Source: Paracoccus laeviglucosivorans (lineage in GTDB: Bacteria > Pseudomonadota > Alphaproteobacteria > Rhodobacterales > Rhodobacteraceae). Taken from it: 64,000 nt of DNA. How positions within the stretch are numbered: the first letter of the stretch is position 1; each line of letters begins with the position of its first letter. The position numbers and the translations under genes were made by a program. The DNA lies in NCBI RefSeq assembly GCF_900182695.1, contig NZ_FXTK01000014.1, positions 1 through 64,000 of the forward strand. The letters run 5' to 3'. The notes beneath the pieces were generated by a model, which was not told the origin of the DNA, ran no database searches, and saw only the letters and a program-made list of their open reading frames with translations. Positions 52,892 through 60,969 of this stretch are shown here, in pieces.

Positions 52892-53094
52892 GTCCTACGT
52901 CGGAAGATTTGTGCCGCTTAGGACGTCAGATCCAAGGGCATCCGAGCGATTGGATGCCTTGAAGAAGGTTACCCGAGCGGGCTCCGCCGTCAAGAAGTGG
53001 TCTCATCCATAGCAAACACAGGGTCGGCTTAGGTGCCGCCCTCACCGTCCTCAACACGAGATCCGAAGTCCCAAGCGGAAGGCCCGAACATTAT
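52892..53094. ncRNA. Non-coding left end of the IS110 element, possible guide-RNA region
   Basis: These 203 bp follow the transposase gene and hold hairpins: GTCCTA (52892-52897) with TAGGAC (52919-52924), and GGCATCC with GGATGCC in the next 30 bp or so. In IS1111-type elements the guide RNA lies on this side, so it is a candidate, not proven. Confidence 0.3.
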
Positions 53095-54387
53095 CTACGA
53101 GGTCAGAAAGCTGCCTCCACGGCTCGCCAGAGAGAGGTCCTTCCGCTCGGGTTCGCCCCCACCGAAGAAGGGGCGATAGGGTTCGCCGGATTTGATCACG
53201 GCGTGAATGGTGCGTGCCATCTTTGCGGCGATGGCAGTGTAGGCCTTGCGGCGCAGGTCCGGGTTGTGGCGATCCTGCGCGATGTAGCGTTCGAACTTGT
53301 CGCGAAAGCTGTTCGCGCGATGCAGCACCGCGGTCTGTCCGGCCATCCAGAGCGTCCGGCGCAGGCGGGCATTGCCATACTTCGAGATCCTGCTCCGCCC
53401 TCGAAACAGGCCGGACTGCACCGTCGCCAGATCCATGCCGCAGAACTTCAGGAATTGCCGGTGATGCCGGAAGCGGCGCAGGTCGCCGACTTCGGCCAGG
53501 ATGGTCAGCGCGTTGATCGGGCCGATGCCAGGCACCGAGGTGAGCAGCCGGTAATCGGGGTGATCCCCGAGCAGGGCTACGGCCCTGGCTTCGATCTCGC
53601 TACGCTGGCGCATCAGGCTGCGCCCCTCCGCCAGCACCATCCGAAACATCCGCAGCGCGTCCGCTTCCGCGGCGACCGGCAGGCCGACCGAGCTGCGGGC
53701 GGTCTCGTAAATGTCTGAGATCAATGCAGCCTTCGCAACCTTCCTGCCGACCACATCCCATGCGGCGGCGGTGAAGTCATCCTTGTCCATTGCCGTGATC
53801 AGATGCGCGGACGGAAACATCTCAAGGAAGGCCAAGAACCATTCGCTGCGGGTGCTTCGCTGGAAACGGGCCGCCTCGGGGAAGTAGAGCGGGAGGTAAT
53901 GCCCCAGTATCCGATGCCAGAGTTCGGTCTTGGCGCGCGATACGACCTCATGGGTCATCGACAACTCCTGAATATCGGTGATCCCGGCGCGGAGCGGATC
54001 CATGAAAACCTGGGTGGCACCGATCTGGAGCATGTGCAGGATGACCTGCGCGTCTTTGGGATCGTTCTTGTCCCAGCTGTTGTGCAGCGCCTCACGCGTT
54101 CTTGCCAAGGCGACCGATGAGACGAGCTTCACATCGAAACCGGCCATGCCGAGCTGATAGATCAGGGCGCGGTGATAATTCCCGGTTGCTTCGAAGCCGA
54201 TCTGCACGGGCCGCGCGTAGTCGCTCAGGATGGCGATCAGCCGCTGGAAATCGTCAAGCGTGTTCGTGATCGTCAAGCGCCGCCGTCGCGTCTTGCCGGG
54301 GGCCGCGATCAGCACCTCATGGCGGTGCTTGGAAATGTCGATGCCTACCAGAACACGGGCATCGGCGGTATGCTCGAACTTGGTCAT
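53095..54387 (-). CDS. IS110-family DEDD transposase
   Basis: This 430-residue protein has the RuvC-like DEDD domain of the IS110 family: VGIDISKHRHEV (D), IGFEATGNYHRALIYQL (E) and WDKNDPKDAQVI (D-D). A long helical linker follows, then a C-terminal Transposase_20 domain (LLTSVPGIGPINALTILAE, RHHRQFLKFCGM) and the catalytic serine region (RGRSRISKYGNARLRR). The reading frame is complete, so the element may still be active. These enzymes are guided by an RNA from their own non-coding end. Confidence 0.9.
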   Translation of the reverse strand: MTKFEHTADARVLVGIDISKHRHEVLIAAPGKTRRRRLTITNTLDDFQRLIAILSDYARPVQIGFEATGNYHRALIYQLGMAGFDVKLVSSVALARTREALHNSWDKNDPKDAQVILHMLQIGATQVFMDPLRAGITDIQELSMTHEVVSRAKTELWHRILGHYLPLYFPEAARFQRSTRSEWFLAFLEMFPSAHLITAMDKDDFTAAAWDVVGRKVAKAALISDIYETARSSVGLPVAAEADALRMFRMVLAEGRSLMRQRSEIEARAVALLGDHPDYRLLTSVPGIGPINALTILAEVGDLRRFRHHRQFLKFCGMDLATVQSGLFRGRSRISKYGNARLRRTLWMAGQTAVLHRANSFRDKFERYIAQDRHNPDLRRKAYTAIAAKMARTIHAVIKSGEPYRPFFGGGEPERKDLSLASRGGSFLTS

Positions 54388-54525
54388 AGCCGGTCTCCTC
54401 TGTTGTGGGTGGTTCGCAACACCACCATAGAGACCTGAGCGCCGGTTATGGCCGCACGCTGCGCGATCAGCAGGCTCCGCGCGCGGCCATAACCTCTAAG
54501 CAGACGAATGTTCCCGACGTGCTAT
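54388..54525. ncRNA. Non-coding right end of the IS110 element with 12-bp hairpin, possible guide-RNA region
   Basis: GGTTATGGCCGC (54444-54455) pairs with GCGGCCATAACC (54483-54494) across 27 bases, just 5' of the transposase gene. In IS110-group elements the bridge RNA sits on this side. It could also be a subterminal structure that shapes promoter use. Confidence 0.35.
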
Positions 54526-54701
54526 GGCCCGGAGTTCATAGCACAAGCCGTGCGGGACTGGATCAGCGCCGTCGGGGCAAAGACAGCTTACATCGAACCC
54601 GGATCGCCTTGGGAGAATGGCTATTGCGAAAGCTTCAACGCCCGCTTTCGCGATGAAATGCTGAACGGGGAGGTATTCTACAGCACGCTGAGCAGCTTTC
54701 T
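54526..54701 (+). pseudogene. IS3 transposase OrfB, C-terminal part
   Basis: The frame resumes the split OrfB with GPEFIAQAVRDWISAVGAK and SPWENGYCESFNARFRDEML, which includes the third catalytic residue (E) of the DDE triad. It runs into the remnant of another transposase near 54700 and the true C-terminus is missing. Confidence 0.8.
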
Positions 54702-54988
54702 AGCCGTCGCTGTCAAGGCGGCTTTCACCGGCTTTCCCGCGTCCTGGAGCTTCTGCCTGAACGATCGGAACATTGCGGTGTGCCGTGACGCATGTAGCGC
54801 TGCGAGATTGAGGACGGTTCTGACGGAGGGTCTCCCGCCGCCGAGACCCTTTTTCCGCAGCGCTGTCCGCTATCCCAGGCAATCGGTGCCAAGCCGGCGA
54901 GTGCCGCGATCTTTCGGCGGTCAGTTGTGCCGATCTCCGGCAACTCGGCCATGAGAGTAGCTGCGACGATTGTGCCGACACCGGACAC
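54702..54988 (-). pseudogene. Remnant of a second IS110-family transposase
   Basis: The minus strand encodes a Transposase_20-type tail: SGVGTIVAATLMAELPEIG and KIAALAGLAPIAWDSG, then after a frameshift GRPSVRTVLNLAAL and FRQKLQDAGKPVKAALTA. Only the C-terminal part survives and the frame is broken, so it is a dead copy unrelated to the intact element 300 bp away. Confidence 0.75.
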
Positions 54989-55047
54989 TGACTGCAGCTG
55001 ACGATTTGATTCGGCCAGTTCGTGCGAGGATTGAATTATCTCGTGAC

Positions 55048-56049
55048 ATGGCGAAGACAGCGCTGGTAACCGGCGGGACCGGCTTCATCGCGGGCTGGTG
55101 CATCGTGGAATTGCTGCGGCAGGGCTATGTCGTGCGCACCACCTTGCGCAGTCCGGACAAAGCGGCGTTGGTTCGGCGAGGGGTTGAAAGCGAGGCTGAT
55201 CCTGACGATCGCCTGACCTTCGTCACCGCGGATATGACGAAAGACGACGGCTGGGACGCGGCGGTCGCGGGGTGCGATTACGTGCTCTACATCGCCTCGC
55301 CCTTGGGACGCGAAGCCCCGAAGGACCGTAATGCGCTGGTAGAGCCTGCGCGGGGCGGGGCGCTGCGGGTTGCTGCGCGCGGCGGTCGAGGCCGGTGTCG
55401 AGCGGGTGGTGATGACCTCTGCCACAGCAACGGCGCGCGTGCGTGGCTCGGATGCGGTCAGCACCGAGGCGATCTGGGCCGATCCTGAGGATCCGCTGCT
55501 GGACTCCTACCGCCGCTCGAAGAGCCTCGCCGAGCGTGCGGCCTGGGACTTCATTGCCGCGGCAGGGGACCGCACCAGCCTGACAACAATCCTGCCCGGC
55601 GGCGTCTTCGGACCGGTGCTGCCTGGCGGTGACAAGGCTGCGGTCTGGGTCGTCGGCAGCCTTCTGCAGGGCAAGCCACCGCGGCTCTTAAACCTCGGCC
55701 TGTCGATCGTTATGTCCGCGACCTCGCCGCCGCGCATGTACGCGCGCTGTCGGCAACCGAGGCTCCGGGAGAGCGGTTCCTCTGCACCGGTCATTTCCTC
55801 TGGATGCCGCAGATCGCCGGGATGCTGCGCGGCGGGTTGGGGGCCGAGGCAGCCAATGTGCCGACCCGGGTGATTCCGAACTGACTGGTCGGGCCGCTCT
55901 CGGCGTTTCTGCCGCAACTCAGGATGTTCCGGCGTGACATCGGCAAGCGCCGGGATGGCGACAACGGCAAGGCACGCCGGAGCCTGGGTTTCAATCCCCG
56001 CCCAGCCTCACAAACGCTGGCCGAATGTGCGCGAAGCCTTATGGGCTGA
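55048..56049 (+). pseudogene. Broken NAD-dependent epimerase/dihydroflavonol-reductase-type gene
   Basis: The start (MAKTALVTGGTGFIAGWCIVE) and later pieces (GVERVVMTSATATARVRG, SYRRSKSLAERAAWDF, RFLCTGHFLWMPQIA) are clearly an extended SDR with the Gly-rich NAD motif and the YxxxK active site. They lie in successive frames. The first shift is near 55350-55370, another near 55700, and a TGA in place of a Trp codon interrupts RVIPN-LVGPL near 55884. The gene is therefore inactive, probably damaged along with the neighbouring IS scars. Confidence 0.8.
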
Positions 56050-56371
56050 ACTGCAGGCGACAACGCGCGGCCCATAACCGACGGTCGAGCGCCGCCGATG
56101 CTGCGCGGCGGCATCCCCGGAAGCTGACGTTCGCCAGACGCGTAGCGAAGACCCGGCCACAATGCGGAGCGTTGCACGGGCCGCAGCCATACATAGCATG
56201 GATATGTAGCGACCTCACCACTCTTCAATGCCGCAGCAACATGAGCAAATTACCACCGCGTCGCCACATGCGTCCGGGCGGAAAGGACGATGAGGTAAGT
56301 AGTGGCGGCTCTGCTGCCTCCATAGCTTCACGCGCGATAGGGAGAGGCAGGGCACATTGCCCCGCCTGCCT
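56050..56371. other. Intergenic or degraded DNA
   Basis: No supported gene. Only short frames without known content are present between the broken epimerase gene and the Atu4866-family gene. Confidence 0.4.
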
Positions 56372-56683
56372 TTACTTCCGATGGAGCACCATGCCACCGT
56401 GATAAAGGACCCCGTCGACGAAGTCGCCATCGGCGGTGAATCCGGTGTCGTCCCAATATTCGATGTGATCGCCCGTCACCTCATAGCGGCCCTGATAGGC
56501 ACGCTCGCGGTTGCCCCGCGCCTCGACATAGCGGCCGTTCGGCAGCAATTCGTGGCGGACATGTCCATCCTCTGTTACCCAAACATCTGCATAGGGATGC
56601 GGGGCGGTCTGATCGGTCATGGATATCTCCTGTGCGGCAAGGGGCAGGGCGGTCAAGCCCATTGCCAATGTCAGGGCCTTCAT
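56372..56683 (-). CDS. Atu4866-family small secreted protein
   Basis: This 103-residue protein has an N-terminal signal-like segment (MKALTLAMGLTALPLAAQ), then the compact beta fold named after Agrobacterium Atu4866: VTEDGHVRHELLPNGRYVEARG, AYQGRYEVTGDHIEYWDDTGFTADGDF-like parts, and GVLYHGGMVL. Its function is unknown. Its ATG overlaps the TGA of the SDR gene upstream (ATGA), and such proteins are often paired with short-chain dehydrogenases, so the two probably work together. Confidence 0.82.
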   Translation of the reverse strand: MKALTLAMGLTALPLAAQEISMTDQTAPHPYADVWVTEDGHVRHELLPNGRYVEARGNRERAYQGRYEVTGDHIEYWDDTGFTADGDFVDGVLYHGGMVLHRK

Positions 56684-57402
56684 GCGACCCCCACCGGTGT
56701 CCGGGTCGGGCGCACCACGATCTCGTTCACGTCGACATCCTCGGGCTGCTCCAGTGCGAAGCGCACCGCGCGGGCAATGGCCGAAGGATGCAGCGCGATG
56801 GCGCGATAGGTCATCATCCCTTCGGCGGCGACCGGATCGGTGATCGTGTCGGCCAGTTCACTTTCCACGACGCCGGGATGGATGCAGGTCACACGCAGAT
56901 CCGCGTGTTCCTGCCGCAGTCCGTCCGAAATCGCGCGCACGGCATATTTCGTCGCGCAATAGACCGCAGCTGTCGGCACAACAGACAACGCACCGACCGA
57001 GCCGATATTGATGATATGCCCGGATTTACGCGCGACCATCTGGGGCAGGACTGCTGCGATGCCATGTAGCACGCCCCGGATATTAACGTCGATCATCCGG
57101 TCCCATTCCGCGACCTTCATCGACGCCATCAGCGACAGCTGCATCACGCCCGCATTGTTCACGATTGCATCGACATGACCCCATTCGGTTCGGGCAGCCT
57201 CGGCAAATGCTGCCACGTCGTCGCGATTGGTGACGTCCAGCGCGCGGAACCGCACGTTGCCGCCAAGCTCTGCCGCCAAAGCCGCCAGCCGTTCGGTGCG
57301 ACGCGCGCCGATCATCAGCTTGGCGCCGGTCGCGGCCAGTTCGCGGGCGATCCCTTCGCCGATGCCGCTGGATGCTCCGGTTATTAAAATGACCTTTTCC
57401 AT
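56680..57402 (-). CDS. Short-chain dehydrogenase/reductase (classical SDR)
   Basis: This 240-residue NAD(P)-dependent enzyme has the classical SDR features: VILITGASSGIGEGIARELA (cofactor), the NNAG motif in IVNNAGVMQ, Ser in NIGSVGALS, and catalytic YxxxK in YCATKYAVRAIS. I use ATG 57402 because AAGGAG lies six bases upstream; two nearby ATGs are less well spaced. It is divergent from a LysR gene that probably controls it. Substrate is unknown; it resembles generic carbonyl reductases. Confidence 0.9.
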   Translation of the reverse strand: MEKVILITGASSGIGEGIARELAATGAKLMIGARRTERLAALAAELGGNVRFRALDVTNRDDVAAFAEAARTEWGHVDAIVNNAGVMQLSLMASMKVAEWDRMIDVNIRGVLHGIAAVLPQMVARKSGHIINIGSVGALSVVPTAAVYCATKYAVRAISDGLRQEHADLRVTCIHPGVVESELADTITDPVAAEGMMTYRAIALHPSAIARAVRFALEQPEDVDVNEIVVRPTRTPVGVA

Positions 57403-57499
57403 CTTCATCTCCTTGCTTTGCATGAGGTGAAAGATAGACGGCGCCTATTGTCGGCAGTATCCGTTTATTCCTGACCAGACTGTCCAGATAGGCTAACCA

Positions 57500-58384
57500 A
57501 TGGATGACCTGAACCTGCTGCGGATGTTCGTCACGGTGGCCGAGGCCGGGAACTTTCGCGAGGCTGCCGACCGCCTTGGAGTCACCCGCTCGGCCGTCAG
57601 CCAGGGCGTCCGACGGTTGGAGGATAGGCATGGCACCGCGTTGTTTCATCGCACCACCCGCAGTATGCACCTGACCGAGGCCGGAGCCGCGCTGCAAGCC
57701 GCGCTGTCCGGGCCGCTCGCTGAAATTGTCGGGGCGCTTGACACGCTGGGCGATACGCCGCGGGGCACGCTGCGCATTGCCGCCACCTCGATTGCCGAGC
57801 GATTTCTGTCCGGCCCATTGATTGCCAGCTTCGTCGCGGCACATCCACAGATTGCGCTGGATGTGACGGTGACTGATGTCGAAAACGACATCGTTGCCGG
57901 CGGCTTCGATGCGGGCGTGCGCTTGGGTGAAGTCATTGCGCAGGACATGATCGCCGTGCCCTTGACCGGCCCGCAGCGGCAGGTCTGCGTGGCGACGCCC
58001 GGCTATCTTGCCACGCATGGCACGCCTGCACATCCGCGCGAGCTGATCGGTCATCGCTGCATCGGCTGGCGTCCGGACCCCGCCGTCGCGCCCTATCGCT
58101 GGGAGTTCGAAGAGGCGGGCCGCGCCTTCGACGTGGCGGTGCCGCCGCATGTGACGACGAACGACATGCAGTTGATGATCCGCACAGGCCTTGCCGGGGG
58201 TGGCATCACCTTCGGAATGGAGGAAACATTCCGGCCGTGGATCGACAGCGGCGCGTTCGTTTCGATTCTGGACGACTTTCTGCCGAAGTTTGCTGGGTTC
58301 TATCTGTTCTTTCCCAGCCGCCGGAACCTCTCTCCGAAACTGCGGGCGATGGTGGACCATGTCCGAAATTTTCGCGGGACATAG
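57500..58384 (+). CDS. LysR-family regulator, divergent from the SDR gene
   Basis: This 294-residue LysR protein begins MDDLNLLRMFVTVAEAGNFREAADRLGVTRSAVSQGVRRLE (winged helix-turn-helix) and has a substrate-binding domain of the DsdC/YafC-like group (HPRELIGHRCIGWR, TTNDMQLMIRTGLAGGGITF). Short divergent spacing makes it the likely regulator of the SDR-Atu4866 pair. Confidence 0.9.
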   Translation: MDDLNLLRMFVTVAEAGNFREAADRLGVTRSAVSQGVRRLEDRHGTALFHRTTRSMHLTEAGAALQAALSGPLAEIVGALDTLGDTPRGTLRIAATSIAERFLSGPLIASFVAAHPQIALDVTVTDVENDIVAGGFDAGVRLGEVIAQDMIAVPLTGPQRQVCVATPGYLATHGTPAHPRELIGHRCIGWRPDPAVAPYRWEFEEAGRAFDVAVPPHVTTNDMQLMIRTGLAGGGITFGMEETFRPWIDSGAFVSILDDFLPKFAGFYLFFPSRRNLSPKLRAMVDHVRNFRGT

Positions 58385-58485
58385 CTTGTTGCAGCGGTGG
58401 TAGTCTTACCCAAGCCAGCGGCTCTAAAAACGACGCGCCAGAGCTACCACATCCATAGAAGCCATATCAGATGTGTGGGCCGTGA

Positions 58486-58806
58486 ATGTTCAGAAAACTC
58501 AGTCTTGTCGCATTGGTCTTGTCTGCCGCGACGGGATCGGCGCTCGCAGAGAGCAAACCGCTGTCCCCGGGCCATCTTCAAGAGGCTGCGATCATGGGGC
58601 TCAACCCGCATGTATTCAGTCGCATGGATATCGCCCAGATCGGATCTGAAACGACTTGCAGCGACCAGCGTCAACGGTTGCGCTATATTCTTCAAAAGAA
58701 GGAAAAGGCCGGAGAGGATACCTCTGATCCTTTCACCTCGAACCGATGGCTGACGTCCGGCGGGTGCATGAGGCGAGGTGGCGCGAGCATCGGAATAGGT
58801 TTTTGA
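58486..58806 (+). CDS. Small secreted protein, 106 aa, unknown
   Basis: I do not recognise this protein. It has a clear signal peptide (MFRKLSLVALVLSAATGSALA-ESK) and a small mature domain of about 85 residues with two cysteines (TTCSDQRQRLRY, TSGGCMRRGG) that could form a disulfide. The mature part is basic and probably periplasmic. Its stop is one base before the next ATG. Confidence 0.55.
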   Translation: MFRKLSLVALVLSAATGSALAESKPLSPGHLQEAAIMGLNPHVFSRMDIAQIGSETTCSDQRQRLRYILQKKEKAGEDTSDPFTSNRWLTSGGCMRRGGASIGIGF

Positions 58807-58807
58807 A

Positions 58808-58987
58808 ATGCGGCGTTTGCAGTTCACCCGGACGGACGAATTGGCGGTCAAGCTGAACTGGTTCGATAAGGGACAGCTATCGCGGCTGAAAGTTATCGTT
58901 CCAGCAACGGACAGCGCTGCTCCGCAATTTCCCTATTGCGGGTATTCGTTTGCAACCCAGCAGAATCCCGCATCCGCACCGCTTTGA
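58808..58987 (+). CDS. Small open frame, 59 aa, possible transposase fragment
   Basis: This frame starts one base after the preceding stop and reads MRRLQFTRTDELAVKLNWFDKG. The part LNWFDKGQLSRLKVIVP faintly resembles the start of IS5-type transposases (WFDE-QLARL-PFFP), so it may be the remnant of an insertion sequence. It could also be a real small gene coupled to the previous one. Confidence 0.25.
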   Translation: MRRLQFTRTDELAVKLNWFDKGQLSRLKVIVPATDSAAPQFPYCGYSFATQQNPASAPL

Positions 58988-59211
58988 TAACTTGAAGAGC
59001 TTGGCCAGCTTATCATGGCGACGCTTATCGCTTTCTTAGGTTCCGGCCAGTTTGCGTCGCAGCCTGCTGTCGCTTGTAGAAGGCAAGCCAATCCTGCGGT
59101 TCCTTGATCGGTTACATGCTCCGATGTTTCCCGGTAAAGGTGAGCGTCGTTTTTTATCGCGCATTGCTCTCATGCGCGCCTTCTGCGCCGCTGCTCTGAA
59201 AATGAAAAGCC
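58988..59211. other. Intergenic region, nothing recognised
   Basis: Nothing with recognisable coding content is seen before the terminator of the CsbD gene. Confidence 0.4.
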
Positions 59212-59229
59212 CCCGGCTGGAAAGCCGGG
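59212..59229 (-). terminator. Intrinsic terminator of the csbD-like gene
   Basis: CCCGGCT (59212-59218) pairs with AGCCGGG (59223-59229) around GGAA. On the minus strand the stem is followed by TTTTCATTTTC, a good terminator tail for the leftward gene. Confidence 0.85.
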
Positions 59230-59257
59230 AGCAAAGAAGGATGTCGCCCTTCCACTT

Positions 59258-59503
59258 TTACAGGCGGTCGTCACCGCGAAGCGTGTCATCCCGCCGCGCT
59301 GCGTCCGGGTCGTCAAGGAAGAAATCGTCGATGTGCTTTTCGGCGTCTTCCTTTGCCCAGCCATAGCGCTCCTGCAGCTTGCCCGACAGCCGATCAGCAT
59401 CACCCTCGATCTGGGTCATGTCGTCGTCGGTAAGCTCACCCCATTTCTGCTTCATGGAACCCTTCATCTGGTCCCATTTGCCCTTGATGATGTCGCGGTT
59501 CAT
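59258..59503 (-). CDS. CsbD-family stress protein
   Basis: This 81-residue hydrophilic protein matches the CsbD family: MNRDIIKGKWDQMKGSMKQKWGEL with DDDMTQIEGDADRLSGKLQERYGWAKEDAEKHID is the whole domain in two short stretches. CsbD-like proteins are highly abundant in stationary phase and under stress in many bacteria, but their biochemical role is unknown. It is transcribed alone, with its own terminator. GAGGA lies upstream of the start. Confidence 0.9.
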   Translation of the reverse strand: MNRDIIKGKWDQMKGSMKQKWGELTDDDMTQIEGDADRLSGKLQERYGWAKEDAEKHIDDFFLDDPDAARRDDTLRGDDRL

Positions 59504-59814
59504 GTCGTCCTCCTATGAACGCTGTAACAACAAACGGGCAGTCGGATTGAGCCGTTCCGGCGGCTGATAATGTTTAGTCGGCGGAACTAAGGGAGGGCGT
59601 CATTATTTTGCGCCAGACTGTATCCATTCATCTTCCGACGCGAAGCCGCCGGTCGAGCAACGATCTTGGTTCGCGGCGTTCGCCAACGCGGCCGTTCGTT
59701 GGATGCCGCAGGAAGGTTCGTGCGATCAGCGTGGCCATGCGGCCTAGGCGGCTTTTGCCTTATGAAATCCCACGGTAAGCTCGTGAAGGTCAGAGCAATC
59801 CAGGACGGAAAGAT
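59504..59814. other. Intergenic region between csbD and the LacI gene
   Basis: No gene is supported. A rightward frame at 59666-59899 crosses the LacI gene end and has no recognisable content. Confidence 0.4.
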
Positions 59815-60819
59815 TCAGCTACCTCTTTTCTGGGACGATGCCCGGATGATCAGCTTTGGCAAATCGGATTTTACAGAATGCTTGTGGCCGTCGATCTGAT
59901 TCAGGAGCAACTCTACTGCCTTCTCGGCGACCATGGGTAAGTACAGGTCAACTGCGGTGAGTGGAGGTTGAGACAGCTTGGCGCGGAGACCGTCGTAACG
60001 GGTGACGACACACAGCTTTTCGGGAATGGCTCGGTCGGTATCGTGTGCCGCCCGGATAGCGCCCGTTGCGAAGGCGTCGATTGAGGCAAAGACGCCATCT
60101 ACCGCCGGATCGGTCCGCAGCACATCCAGCATTTGACGATAGGCCGTGTTCTCGGCATCTTCTTCCTCCAACCGGATCAGGCGGGCCTGCGTGCCATGCT
60201 GGGCGACGAACGCCGCATAGGCGTCGGCGCTTTCGATCTGGCTTGTTCGTGGCGATGTGCCGAGCAGCGCTGCGATTTGGCGGCAGCCCTGTTCGGCGAG
60301 GTGGTTCAGAAGCAAGCATGCGGTTTCGTGTGACCGGAGGTCGATAGACGGAATATCCGGCCTGCCCGGGACCGTGCCGATCGAAACAATAGCCGTCCTG
60401 CGCTGTTCGAAATGCTGGATCAACGGATCGTCCAGCATTGGCTCGACCAAGATGACACCGTCAAAGCTCGCCGTGCCGTAACTAGGCGCGGTGGGGTGGG
60501 GTGGGATGAGACACAGCGCAAGGTCGCGCGTCAGGGCCGACATTGCTGCCGATGCGGCGATCTCCATCAAAAAACCCAGCCGCGAAGGCCCCGCTGCTAC
60601 CGCAAAAGGCATCGACGAGGCCAGAGCGATGACGCCGGTACGCCCGCTGCGCAATGCGCGTGCCATGCCGCTTGGATGATAGCCCAGTTGATCGGCCAGA
60701 CGCTCGATGCGCTTGCAGGTTTCAGGATCGACATGACGACGGCCGCTGAAGGCGTGCGAAACTGTGGTCACCGACACGCCCGCTGCCTTGGCCAGATCAG
60801 AGATGGTCGGTTTTTTCAC
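59815..60819 (-). CDS. LacI-family transcriptional regulator
   Basis: This 334-residue repressor has the LacI helix-turn-helix (TISDLAKAAGVSVTTVSHAFSG) with hinge helix (LGYHPSGMARALRSGRTG) and a periplasmic-binding-protein-like domain. I use the GTG at 60819, where GAGGA lies at good distance and the protein opens MKKPTISD as in other LacI members; a TTG at 60876 would lie within the operator. It is divergent from the NCS2 permease operon. Two similar repeats between them, CAAAACGATTTGC at 60874-60886 and 60919-60931, are likely its operators. Confidence 0.88.
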   Translation of the reverse strand: MKKPTISDLAKAAGVSVTTVSHAFSGRRHVDPETCKRIERLADQLGYHPSGMARALRSGRTGVIALASSMPFAVAAGPSRLGFLMEIAASAAMSALTRDLALCLIPPHPTAPSYGTASFDGVILVEPMLDDPLIQHFEQRRTAIVSIGTVPGRPDIPSIDLRSHETACLLLNHLAEQGCRQIAALLGTSPRTSQIESADAYAAFVAQHGTQARLIRLEEEDAENTAYRQMLDVLRTDPAVDGVFASIDAFATGAIRAAHDTDRAIPEKLCVVTRYDGLRAKLSQPPLTAVDLYLPMVAEKAVELLLNQIDGHKHSVKSDLPKLIIRASSQKRGS

Positions 60820-60873
60820 GCGGTCCTCATCCACAGTCCAGTCTTGTTTAGCAATCGAACCAGGATCGAACAA

Positions 60874-60886
60874 CAAAACGATTTGC
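60874..60886. promoter_or_regulatory. LacI operator candidate 1
   Basis: CAAAACGATTTGC has near-dyad symmetry around a central CG, the classic form of a LacI-family operator. It is identical to the copy 45 bp to the right. Confidence 0.6.
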
Positions 60887-60918
60887 GCGAATCGGACGGC
60901 ATGTTACTGGGTGCGTAG

Positions 60919-60931
60919 CAAAACGATTTGC
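60919..60931. promoter_or_regulatory. LacI operator candidate 2
   Basis: An identical CAAAACGATTTGC lies here, with G before it making GCAAAACGATTTGC (12 of 14 bases symmetric). Two sites about four helical turns apart would allow cooperative or looped repression of both divergent promoters. Confidence 0.6.
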
Positions 60932-60969
60932 ACAAGCAAACGAACACCCATCCGACAGGGGATATGCAC

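Larger units (their letters stand above)
52892..54525 (-). mobile_element. IS110-family insertion sequence, about 1.63 kb
   Basis: Coordinates come from the split IS3 orfB: reading FIRSDN ends at 52891 and GPEFIA resumes at 54526, so the DNA between is the insert. No target duplication is evident, as usual for IS110 elements. The element has one transposase gene on the minus strand with 203 bp of non-coding DNA on the left (3') side and 138 bp on the right (5') side. IS110-family elements encode a structured bridge/seek RNA in such an end. Confidence 0.75.
52013..54701 (+). mobile_element. IS3-family element (IS407-like group), split by an IS110-family element
   Basis: The left end lies near TGAAGTGGTCCGCC, upstream of orfA. 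It holds orfA (52055-52333) and a two-part orfB (52358-52891 and 54526 to about 54700). The DDE signature is shared between the parts: D in WSYDFVHC, D in FIRSDN at the break, and E in SPWENGYCESFNARF after it. The right end is gone, replaced by remains of another transposase, so the boundaries are approximate. Confidence 0.75.
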
